Positions 1 to 7,821 of a stretch of DNA of 62,955 bases are shown piece by piece. Numbering within the stretch: position 1 is the stretch's first letter; each line of letters begins with the position of its first letter. Under the pieces are notes generated by a model. The model worked only from the letters and a program-made list of their open reading frames with translations. It did not search any database and was not told where the DNA came from. Position numbers and translations under genes: made by a program. The stretch comes from Pseudomonadales bacterium (GTDB lineage Bacteria > Pseudomonadota > Gammaproteobacteria > Pseudomonadales > Azotimanducaceae). The DNA is taken from assembly GCA_023300545.1 (NCBI GenBank), contig JALZVT010000050.1, positions 1 through 62,955 on the forward strand, read 5' to 3'.

Positions 1-462
1 CGTGATCAACTGGAAGACAAACTGCAAGGCTTTGAGCTGGGCGCAGATGACTATCTGGTCAAACCATTCGACTTGCCAGAACTGGTAGCACGAATAGAAG
101 CGGTCGTGCGACGCGGTAAAGGGCTCGCAACCAACTACGAAATTGGTGACCTGTCCCTCGATCTTGACACGCTGGAAGTGCACCGCGAAGGCAATCGGCT
201 GGCCGTCTCAAAAACCGGTTTCGAAATTCTGCGAACCCTGATGCGAGAATACCCAAAGGTCGTTTCGCGGTTAGAACTGGAACAGGCGCTGTGGGGAGAT
301 GATCCACCAGACAGCGACGCCTTACGCAGCCATTTGTACAACTTGCGACAGTCTGTCGACCGACCATTCGAAGTCGCTATGATCGAAACACTCGCCGGGC
401 GCGGCTACCGGATTCGCCAAGACGAAAAAAAAGGCGAAAACGAAAACAAAGTAGCAACCTGA
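1..462 (+). CDS. OmpR/PhoB-family response regulator, 5' truncated
   Basis: C-terminal part of a two-component response regulator; the window begins inside its receiver domain. Frame 1 is open from base 1 and shows the end of a receiver domain (GADDYLVKPF, with the conserved Lys of the phosphorylation site), then a winged-helix DNA-binding domain with the typical end 'ETLAGRGYRI'. The phospho-acceptor Asp lies outside the window. The tail is Lys/Glu-rich (DEKKGENENK). The sensor kinase at 490-1827 lies tail-to-tail only 27 bases away, a plausible partner although such pairs usually share a strand. Target genes cannot be inferred. Confidence 0.93.
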   Translation, partial: RDQLEDKLQGFELGADDYLVKPFDLPELVARIEAVVRRGKGLATNYEIGDLSLDLDTLEVHREGNRLAVSKTGFEILRTLMREYPKVVSRLELEQALWGDDPPDSDALRSHLYNLRQSVDRPFEVAMIETLAGRGYRIRQDEKKGENENKVAT

Positions 463-489
463 GACAACCCAGATAGGATCTCTGAGTGT

Positions 490-1827
490 TCAGTCAGCTG
501 CTGACTCAAACTGAATTTCGACCGAAGTGCCTTCCGCCGGGCGACTCACCGCGCTGATCTGCCAACCAAATTGCCGCGCTAGACGGCGAACGATCGACAA
601 TCCCAAGCCGTGCCCTTTGGTGGATTCCCGACTTGATTCCGCCCGATAAAACGGCTCGAATGCGCTGGCCAGCTCGCGCTCAGACATGCCGATCCCTGAG
701 TCTTCAACCTGCACGGCGTTGGCCCGAATAGTAACGGTTATGGTGCCATTGCGCGTGTAGGCCAACGCGTTGCGCAACAAATTACCCAAAGCTATCTCAA
801 TAATTTTTGCGGGCACGCGAACATTCAGCTCGGCGTGCTCAACCAACACCAGTTGGTTGTCTGACTCCTCGCTAATTGATGACAGCAACTCCATCTGCCC
901 TGCAATAAGCGTGTTCACCAAAATCGGTTCGGCAGGCAGAGCAACCTCTTCCTCCCTCGCTAACAACAGCAGAGTCTCAAGCAGCGCTTCCATGTCCCGT
1001 ACGGTGCGTCGCATTCGCTGTAGCGCAGCTCGCTCGAACTCTGGGCGTTCTTTGTGTTGCTCAAGCAGGTCCAGCGACCCCTTAAACACAGCAACCGGTG
1101 TGCGTAACTCGTGCCCGGCATCACGAGTAAAAACGCGCTCGCGCTCGATCGCCGCGTCGAGCCGCCCCGTGAATTGATCAACTGCTTCTATCATCGCAGC
1201 CACCTCGTCGTTGGCATTTTCGGAAAGCGAGTCAAGATCGAGGTCAATCCGACCGCTGCGCCCAAAATTCACGCCTTCCAAGCGTTTTGCCAAGGTGACA
1301 ATCGGCGACAGTGCCTGCTGCGACCAGCGGTGTGCGATAAACAACATCACGTACATCAATAGCAGCACTATCGACAGTGGCAAGGTGCCAAAATAAAACG
1401 CAAGACTCGAAACCTGCTCACCCAAAAACACAAGATAAAGACGCTTTCCCGCCTGATCAGACACATGCACAAGAACACGCTGCGACCCAATGTGGGTGTC
1501 TCGATAACCCGCACTGAAATCGACAAGCTCCGCAGGCAAACCATTCTTAACGGCCTGCTGTGCAAGCGGAGAACCACCCGTATTCTCGAGGGGTACGAGA
1601 TATCCCGTCATATTGGCGGTATTGGGTAAGGGCTGAGTAGGGTCTTGCTCGTAGAGCTCCCAAAAATGCGCAGACTCGCCATTCAGCGCTTGTCGGGTCA
1701 GTAAGTCTTCAACAATGATCTGCGTGATGTACACACCGATGAGCGTTGCTAGACCAATGACCAGCAACTGGATCGCAAAAATACGCCCAAGCCGGGCGCT
1801 CAGCCCACGCCTCTTCCCCTTACTCAT
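490..1827 (-). CDS. Sensor histidine kinase
   Basis: Membrane-bound two-component kinase of 445 residues. A first membrane segment (about 15-38) and a second (about 144-166) enclose a periplasmic sensor region of roughly 105 residues. A HAMP-like linker follows, then the phospho-acceptor box DAGHELRTP with His239, an N box (NLLRNALAY), G1 (DSGIGM) and G2 (GHGLGLSIV), all intact. The sensed signal is unknown. Its start overlaps the end of the DUF2878 gene upstream by 4 bases, so the two are probably co-translated. The response regulator ending at 462 is the likely partner, but it is convergent rather than in the same operon. Confidence 0.92.
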   Translation of the reverse strand: MSKGKRRGLSARLGRIFAIQLLVIGLATLIGVYITQIIVEDLLTRQALNGESAHFWELYEQDPTQPLPNTANMTGYLVPLENTGGSPLAQQAVKNGLPAELVDFSAGYRDTHIGSQRVLVHVSDQAGKRLYLVFLGEQVSSLAFYFGTLPLSIVLLLMYVMLFIAHRWSQQALSPIVTLAKRLEGVNFGRSGRIDLDLDSLSENANDEVAAMIEAVDQFTGRLDAAIERERVFTRDAGHELRTPVAVFKGSLDLLEQHKERPEFERAALQRMRRTVRDMEALLETLLLLAREEEVALPAEPILVNTLIAGQMELLSSISEESDNQLVLVEHAELNVRVPAKIIEIALGNLLRNALAYTRNGTITVTIRANAVQVEDSGIGMSERELASAFEPFYRAESSRESTKGHGLGLSIVRRLARQFGWQISAVSRPAEGTSVEIQFESAAD

Positions 1828-2348
1828 GGTGCAGACAGGTCCGTGGTATCAACGTTCTTAAAGAGCACAAAGAACAACGTACCCCAGGCAACAACAATAA
1901 AACCCAGCGCCAAGACTTCAGGAATCACCACTGCGCCAAGCCGCTCGCCACCAAGATAGGACGGTATTGCCGCGCCACCGGCCAACACGGCGCCAAGAGC
2001 CGGTCGATCTGCAAGAAATTTAAGACTGTGCCGGGTGGTGAGCCCCACACCCATCCAGAGCAATACAATCCAGACTGGCGCGAGAGTGAGCCCGGCTAAC
2101 TGATTGGCCTGACTGCCGTAATCGAGAACTCCAGAGGCCGCCCAAATCGAGTCGAGGCAAAAGCCAACCACCGCGAGCGTCGCCACCAACATCAGATCGC
2201 GTGGCAATGACCGACGCCATGCACTAAAGCAAAGCAACGCAACAATGCCCATTGCGCCCCAGTGCCACTGACCTTGGGCCCCGCCAATCAGCGTGGCGAA
2301 CCAGGTGATCTGAAACAACAGTGCATTGACGACAACCAGCACGCTCAT
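1824..2348 (-). CDS. DUF2878 family membrane protein
   Basis: A 174-residue hydrophobic protein with about five or six membrane segments. Its opening (NALLFQITWFATLIGGA) and overall pattern match the DUF2878 inner-membrane family, whose biochemical role is unknown. Members commonly sit in clusters with a cyclopropane-fatty-acid-synthase-like methyltransferase, DUF1365 and an FAD amine-oxidase-like protein, often under light or singlet-oxygen control. Here only a remnant of the amine-oxidase gene remains directly upstream, and its stop overlaps this start as ATGA. Downstream it overlaps the sensor kinase by 4 bases. Confidence 0.8.
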   Translation of the reverse strand: MSVLVVVNALLFQITWFATLIGGAQGQWHWGAMGIVALLCFSAWRRSLPRDLMLVATLAVVGFCLDSIWAASGVLDYGSQANQLAGLTLAPVWIVLLWMGVGLTTRHSLKFLADRPALGAVLAGGAAIPSYLGGERLGAVVIPEVLALGFIVVAWGTLFFVLFKNVDTTDLSAP

Positions 2349-2540
2349 GCCGTCAGCCCAAGTTTCAGCGACAGCTCGGTCGCGATATCTAATCCGCTCA
2401 TAAAGCCGTCCTTATGCGAGCCCAAGCCCCAGTATGCCCCACAGAAGACGCTTGTTCCCAGTGACCGTGCCAATTAGGCTGAGTCACTAACAACGCAGGT
2501 GCCGGATGAGTTAGTTTGCGCGCCATTTGCTGACCTTTTT
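2345..2540 (-). pseudogene. Remnant of FAD-dependent amine-oxidase-like gene (3' end only)
   Basis: Reading leftward from about 2477, one frame gives VFCGAYWGLGSHKDGFMSG and then about 18 more residues before a TGA that overlaps the DUF2878 start. This matches the C-terminal FAD-binding signature (FxGAYWGxGxHEDG) of the COG2907 amine-oxidase-like proteins found next to DUF2878/DUF1365/cfa genes. Upstream, a stop interrupts the frame, and a neighbouring frame carries a possible continuation (KLTHPAPALLV). The remaining roughly 380 N-terminal residues are absent, replaced by the divergent gene at 2567. I read this as a decayed, frameshifted fragment; the upstream limit is approximate. Confidence 0.6.
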
Positions 2541-2566
2541 ACCGACCATCAGTATCCGAGGATCTC

Positions 2567-3277
2567 GTGAATCAGGTGTCAAATAACCTAAGCGTGAACG
2601 ACCCGCATCAGCTTCCTAACCAGAGAAGAACCCGCCAAATCCTTCGCAAACTCGTTATTACATTGGCTCTATGTGTTGCAGCAATCACAACAAAGGTTGC
2701 GGCAATAGAAAGCGAGATAGCCATACCCGCCGACATCAGCTTTGACGTGTGGATGGACGACAGGCCTCTGGGCAGCCACGACTATCGCTTCAGCCGCAAA
2801 GGCGAGCTACTGCAGGTCGACTCGAGCGCACGATTCAATGTGAAAGTGTTGTTCGTTAACGTGTTTCGCTACAACCACGACGCGCGCGAACTGTGGCAAG
2901 GGCCGTGCTTGACGACTCTAAACTCAGACACCACTACGAATGGCGAAGAAGAAACGCTCGAACTGCAATTTACGGTCGATGAGTGTGCAGGCACCTACGC
3001 GTACTGGGACCAAGCCCGCCTAAAGCGTCCCGAAGTGACTAATGCCCAGACAGGCAAAAAAGACCAAGCCTTATGGAGCGAGCCAGACGCAGCCCCACTA
3101 CCAACACCCGGAAAAAAGAAGAACGTCATCCCCGCACCGGCCGGCTCAACGCATTACCAGCTCACCACCGAATCTGCGACCTTCCTGCTGTGGTACGACA
3201 AGCAGGGACACTGCCTAGCAATGCAAACGACCAATGACGGTCGCACCATTACCTACATGAATCGCGTTCTGAACTAG
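2567..3277 (+). CDS. DUF6134-like exported protein
   Basis: A 236-residue protein of unknown function. A hydrophobic stretch near residues 28-46 (ITLALCVAAITTKVAA) looks like a signal peptide after a long polar leader. The mature part begins FDVWMDDRPLGSHDYRF, resembling DUF6134 proteins (consensus like FDVyLDgkpIGyHrf), and is mainly beta. The GTG start is supported by GAGGA at 2558-2562. The gene diverges from the DUF2878 gene, and such proteins often accompany the cfa/DUF1365/DUF2878 clusters, so this and DUF2878 may be survivors of that set. The family assignment is from memory of its N-terminal motif. Confidence 0.7.
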   Translation: MNQVSNNLSVNDPHQLPNQRRTRQILRKLVITLALCVAAITTKVAAIESEIAIPADISFDVWMDDRPLGSHDYRFSRKGELLQVDSSARFNVKVLFVNVFRYNHDARELWQGPCLTTLNSDTTTNGEEETLELQFTVDECAGTYAYWDQARLKRPEVTNAQTGKKDQALWSEPDAAPLPTPGKKKNVIPAPAGSTHYQLTTESATFLLWYDKQGHCLAMQTTNDGRTITYMNRVLN

Positions 3278-3296
3278 TTCGGCCAAGTACCATTGA

Positions 3297-4901
3297 TCAG
3301 GCCTTTTCATACAGAGAGTTTTTGTAACTGACCGCCGCATCCGCCCAAGTAAATCGATTTGCAGCCGCCAGAGTGCGGCGCTGCAACCACGCCTCATCGT
3401 CACTCCGCGCGTGCAAAGATTCTGCAAACGCCGCGCTCGCTGCCTGTGCTTTCTCACGCATATTCTCGCCATCGAACACAAAACCCGTGTCCGGTGTCAC
3501 CGTGTCACACAACCCACCAACCGCATGCACCAAACAAGGTTGTCCTTCGCGCATTGCGAGCAGCTGGGAGATGCCGCAAGGCTCAAACAGGCTCGGCATA
3601 AGAAACAGATCGCCACTTCGGTACAGATGATCTGCCAAGGTTTCTGAGTAGCCACGCAAAAACAAAAAATTACTATGCCGAGCCGCATGCTCTACCAGTT
3701 TTGCCTCAAGCTCTTGATCGCCAGAACCAAGCATCACAAGCAGACCCTGGGTTCCTAACTGCCCTAACAGTGTGTCGAGCAAAGTGACGTTGCTAGCTAA
3801 ATCAGAATTAACTGCGAGCAGTAAACCTACTTTCTGCGATGTCACTCGACCCACGCTCGTTATCAAAAAACAGTCTTTTGGTGGGCCCAAAAGGTGCTCC
3901 GTTGCTGCGTCTAAGGTCTTGCGCGCCAGATAATCACTGCTGCGCATCTGTTCATGCTTCGCGAGCCACTGCGCCAACTGCAAATCCATCGCTGCAACCA
4001 ACGCGCGTCGATCTTCACTCAGATCAGATAACTCTAGGGGTTGATTCGATTCTGCAGCGGCGTACTCACAGCCATTCAAAATGCCAAATAGGTCGCCCGC
4101 AGCAGAGCGTGCTGCAAGATCCAGCTCCAGACCTTCACCACCGTGCCGACCAATCTCCAGCGCATTGGGCAAAAGCACCTCACGCGCATAGGTAGGTGAT
4201 ACAACATGTACCCGGTCTGCCAGCACAATGCCCGCCCGCATCGGGTTGTAACAATCCGGGTAACGAGGATCGCGGATACTCTCGATGGGTAACTCGAGCG
4301 AGGGAAACCAGGCACTCAGCGCTGAAGGATGCCCCTGTAATGGGCGAACACCTTGCAACGCAAGGTTGTGAACCGTGTATACGATGGGCAATTCAGACAG
4401 CGCTTTGCTGCGCTCACTTTGTTCGCCAACATAGGTTCGACAAAGCAGCGCAAAAGTTGCGGCGTGCCAATCGTGTAGATGTACAACATCAGGCAGCGCC
4501 AACGCGCCGCTCACAAGTAACTCTAGAGCGGCAGCGCAAAACAGCGCATAAATATTGGCATCGGTTGCGAATGGACTGTCGGCCGAATCGTGGTGATAAA
4601 TCTGCCCAGCCGGAGCACCAAACACCGGGTGATGAATGACCCAGCAGCCGGCGCCACCCAGCTTAGGTAACTCATACAGCCCAATCCGCTGCACAGACCC
4701 CGCAAAGGCGACATCCGCACTTGCCGCCAGTTGACTACCGGGAAGTTCGTGATACACACCATAGGATGGCAGCAGTACGCTAACACTCAGGCCCGCGTTA
4801 ACGAGAGCTGGTGGCAACTCAGCGATGACATCGCCAATACCTCCAACTTTGCCACCGGGTAGCCCACCGTGTTCAGCGGCGATCATCAATACGGAAGACA
4901 T
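3297..4901 (-). CDS. glgA: Glycogen synthase (ADP-glucose)
   Basis: Transfers glucose from ADP-glucose to the non-reducing end of alpha-1,4-glucan (GT5 family). At 534 residues it is slightly longer than the usual 475-500. The N-terminal ADP-glucose loop reads KVGGIGDV (Lys18), followed by a GT-B fold with LHDWHAA, and the C-terminal half carries LMPSLFEPCGISQL. It is the last gene of the glycogen operon, one base after glgC, consistent with polymerisation following ADP-glucose supply. Confidence 0.96.
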   Translation of the reverse strand: MSSVLMIAAEHGGLPGGKVGGIGDVIAELPPALVNAGLSVSVLLPSYGVYHELPGSQLAASADVAFAGSVQRIGLYELPKLGGAGCWVIHHPVFGAPAGQIYHHDSADSPFATDANIYALFCAAALELLVSGALALPDVVHLHDWHAATFALLCRTYVGEQSERSKALSELPIVYTVHNLALQGVRPLQGHPSALSAWFPSLELPIESIRDPRYPDCYNPMRAGIVLADRVHVVSPTYAREVLLPNALEIGRHGGEGLELDLAARSAAGDLFGILNGCEYAAAESNQPLELSDLSEDRRALVAAMDLQLAQWLAKHEQMRSSDYLARKTLDAATEHLLGPPKDCFLITSVGRVTSQKVGLLLAVNSDLASNVTLLDTLLGQLGTQGLLVMLGSGDQELEAKLVEHAARHSNFLFLRGYSETLADHLYRSGDLFLMPSLFEPCGISQLLAMREGQPCLVHAVGGLCDTVTPDTGFVFDGENMREKAQAASAAFAESLHARSDDEAWLQRRTLAAANRFTWADAAVSYKNSLYEKA

Positions 4902-4902
4902 A

Positions 4903-6237
4903 TCAGCTGGTCGCGTGCAATGGCTGGCCGAGCATGTCAGGAGTTACAAGGGCGACCCCACCGGGCGAAACACGAAACCCGCGTGCCCTGTCAGCGTCAT
5001 GATCAACACCCACAACCGTGCCTTCTGGCAGGTTCACTCCGCGATCGATAATACAATTCTTCAAAATGCAGCCCCTGCCAATTTCGCACTCGGGCAATAC
5101 CACAGCGCCCTCAAGTTCGGCATGAGAGTGCACCCGCACCGACGAATAGAGAAGCGATTTCTTTACGCTGGCACCAGAAATAATACAGCCTCCCGACACC
5201 AGCGAATCTACCGCATAACCGCGCCGGTCGGGTTCATCAAAAATAAACTTAGCGGGAGGCAATTGACTCTGCGCCGTCCGTATCGGCCAATCTTTGTCGT
5301 AGATATTGAGTTCGGGGTCTGGCTCAACCAGTTCCATATTTGCCTGCCAATAACCATCAATCGTGCCCACATCCCGCCAATAGGCCTGCACGCCGGTATC
5401 AGCATCGGTGAAAGAATAGGCAAACATACGATGTTCGTTGACGATTCTGGGAATGATGTCAAAACCAAAGTCGTGCGTAGAATCTGGGTTCTTCGCATCG
5501 AGAACCAACTGATCAAATAGAAAATCAGTGTTAAAAACATAGATACCCATAGAACCAAGACAGGTATCGGGGCGACCAGGAATACTGGCTGGATCGTCGG
5601 GCTTTTCCTGAAACGCCAGCACGCGATTGTTCTCGTCAACTTGCATTACGCCAAGCTGGCCAGCAGCTTCTTCACGGGGCACTGGAACGCATCCCACCGT
5701 CATATCCGCATTGCGACGCGCGTGCTCCGCAATCATGGTGCCGTAATCCATCTTGTAAACGTGGTCGCCAGCCAGAATCACAACGTGTTTTGGTGCTGCC
5801 GCTCGAATAATATCGAGGTTTTGAAACACCGCATCAGCCGTGCCTTTGTACCAATCGTCAGAGGCCCGCTGAGAGGCCGGCAAAACCTCTACGTATTCGT
5901 CTGTTTCTCGTCGATAGTGAGTCCAACCTGCAATCAAATGTCGCAGCAAAGAGTGCGACTTGTATTGCGTTAAAACACCCACTCGCCGAATGCCCGAATT
6001 TGCACAGTTCGACAAAGTGAAATCAATAATGCGAAATTTTCCAGCAAAAGCGAGAGCGGGTTTTGCACGCCAGCTGGTCAGCTCGTGCAGGCGACTGCCA
6101 CGGCCGCCAGCTAAAATCAGCGCCATCGAATCGCGGGTTAGACGCGACACAAAACGGTCACCGTCAGCGATATTCGAAGACGCCGTGTGTACTGGCTCAT
6201 CCAGAACACTGTGGGTTGAGTTAGATCGATCGTTCAC
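4903..6237 (-). CDS. glgC: Glucose-1-phosphate adenylyltransferase
   Basis: Makes ADP-glucose and pyrophosphate from glucose-1-phosphate and ATP, the committed and usually allosteric step of bacterial glycogen synthesis. It has 444 residues. The nucleotidyltransferase signature LAGGRGSRL lies at about 42-50, followed by [15 protein letters not shown] and a C-terminal left-handed beta-helix with acyltransferase-like repeats. An N-terminal extension of roughly 35 residues precedes the core. It is 12 bases from malQ and 1 base from glgA. Effector specificity cannot be read from the sequence. Confidence 0.97.
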   Translation of the reverse strand: MNDRSNSTHSVLDEPVHTASSNIADGDRFVSRLTRDSMALILAGGRGSRLHELTSWRAKPALAFAGKFRIIDFTLSNCANSGIRRVGVLTQYKSHSLLRHLIAGWTHYRRETDEYVEVLPASQRASDDWYKGTADAVFQNLDIIRAAAPKHVVILAGDHVYKMDYGTMIAEHARRNADMTVGCVPVPREEAAGQLGVMQVDENNRVLAFQEKPDDPASIPGRPDTCLGSMGIYVFNTDFLFDQLVLDAKNPDSTHDFGFDIIPRIVNEHRMFAYSFTDADTGVQAYWRDVGTIDGYWQANMELVEPDPELNIYDKDWPIRTAQSQLPPAKFIFDEPDRRGYAVDSLVSGGCIISGASVKKSLLYSSVRVHSHAELEGAVVLPECEIGRGCILKNCIIDRGVNLPEGTVVGVDHDADRARGFRVSPGGVALVTPDMLGQPLHATS

Positions 6238-6249
6238 GGGGTATTGTCC

Positions 6250-7821
6250 TTAACTCGCCGTCTCTGCGGCGATAGCGGGTGAAATAGGTTGTTTGTGTTC
6301 GTAGAGTCTCGCGCCTTTGCGGGTGCGCTGAAGTAGCGACTCCGCGAGCGAATCGCTTGCCGCATTAACAGGCATGCGCCAGCTCCAGTTGCCGCCCACA
6401 GTCCCTGGGGTGTTAAACCGGGCAGTCGCATCAAGACCCAAAAGATCTTGCATTGTCAGCACACACAATGGCGCACGACTATCTGCTGCGAGATCAAGCA
6501 ACGCACTCAATAACTCATAGCTTGATTTGACATCTAGTTGTTCGCACACCTGCGCCTGTCGCTCGTCGTCGAGCTCGGCATACCAACCCAGAGTCGTGTT
6601 GTTATCATGCGTACCTACATAGCAAATGACGTCGCTACCAATGCTCTCCGGCGCATGTGGATTATCATCACCGCCGTCAAAACCAAATTGGAGTACACGC
6701 ATACCAGGCAACGAATAAGTATTACGAAGCTCATGCACGCTAGCGGTCAGATCACCGAGATCTTCAGCTATCAGTTGCACGGCCTCCTCTTCTAGCGCGT
6801 CGAGCAATGCAGCGCCAGGGCCCTGCTGCCAGCAACCTGAACTCGCGTCACTTGCATCACCAGGCACTTCCCAATACGCATCAAATCCACGAAAGTGGTC
6901 AATGCGCGTCACATCAAAATAACTCGCACAATGCCGTACACGCGATCGCCACCAGGCAAAACCGTCTGCACGCATCCGCTCCCACAGGTATAAAGGGTTA
7001 CCCCACAACTGCCCTGTAGCGCTGAAATAGTCAGGCGGCACACCCGCCACCACGCGTGGTTTGCCGTCGCTGCACAAATCAAATAAATCTCGCTGAGCCC
7101 AAACATCAGCGCTGTCAGTCGCTACATAGATTGGGCAGTCGCCAATAAACCCTACTCCGCGCTCTTGCGCGTAGAATCGCAATGCCTGCCATTGCGTAAC
7201 AAACAAAAATTGCTGCAGCTTGACGTGCCCAAGCGCCTGAGTTTCGTGCTCATCCAATTCATCAAGAGCCACGCTATCACGCTGTGCCAGAGCTTCTGGC
7301 CAGTCTTGCCAAGCGGCACCGGAATAGCGTTGCTTTAACACGCAAAAGCGCGCGTAATCATTTAACCAAAACTGCTCAGGCGCGACACAGAATGCTCTGT
7401 AGTCGGCACGCAGAGCTTCAGGTGCACAGACCTCAAAGCGCTCACAAGCCTGCCGTAAAAGACGCTGCTTATCTTTACGAACACGATCAAAATCAACAGC
7501 CTCTACCGGCGCTTGAACAGGCGTATTGAGTGCGCCAAAGACTTCGTCTATTTCGTGCTGCGCGAGCAACTCCCAGGCAACCAGTTCGCGCAAGCTGATC
7601 ATGAGCGGGTTACCCGCGTAAGCTGACGGTGACTGATACGGCGACTCGCCGAACCCAGTAGGAGTGCATGGCAAAACCTGCCACCAAGATTGGCCTGCGC
7701 GCGCTAACCAATCAACAAAACGACGTGCGCCAACGCCCATATCACCGATGCCTTCACCACCTGGCAATGCCGTTACGTGCAACAGCACACCGCTGCTGCG
7801 TTCTGACAAAGAGGTCATCAA
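6250..7821 (-). CDS. malQ: 4-alpha-glucanotransferase (amylomaltase)
   Basis: GH77 disproportionating enzyme that moves alpha-1,4-glucan segments between oligosaccharides and releases glucose, recycling short maltodextrins left by phosphorylase and debranching enzyme. It has 523 residues, the normal bacterial length. Seen are the N-terminal SSGVLLHVTALPG, the substrate loop QSPSAYAGNPL, IGDCPIYVATDSADVW, the catalytic region FDVTRIDHFRGF, ELIAEDLG-type IAEDLGDLT and YVGTHDNNTTLGW. It overlaps glgP by 4 bases and lies in the middle of the glg operon. Confidence 0.96.
   Translation of the reverse strand: MMTSLSERSSGVLLHVTALPGGEGIGDMGVGARRFVDWLARAGQSWWQVLPCTPTGFGESPYQSPSAYAGNPLMISLRELVAWELLAQHEIDEVFGALNTPVQAPVEAVDFDRVRKDKQRLLRQACERFEVCAPEALRADYRAFCVAPEQFWLNDYARFCVLKQRYSGAAWQDWPEALAQRDSVALDELDEHETQALGHVKLQQFLFVTQWQALRFYAQERGVGFIGDCPIYVATDSADVWAQRDLFDLCSDGKPRVVAGVPPDYFSATGQLWGNPLYLWERMRADGFAWWRSRVRHCASYFDVTRIDHFRGFDAYWEVPGDASDASSGCWQQGPGAALLDALEEEAVQLIAEDLGDLTASVHELRNTYSLPGMRVLQFGFDGGDDNPHAPESIGSDVICYVGTHDNNTTLGWYAELDDERQAQVCEQLDVKSSYELLSALLDLAADSRAPLCVLTMQDLLGLDATARFNTPGTVGGNWSWRMPVNAASDSLAESLLQRTRKGARLYEHKQPISPAIAAETAS

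Noticed and set aside
4825-5520. 231-codon open frame antisense to glgC and the start of glgA
   Set aside because: No protein features; the opposite strand carries intact glgC motifs throughout.
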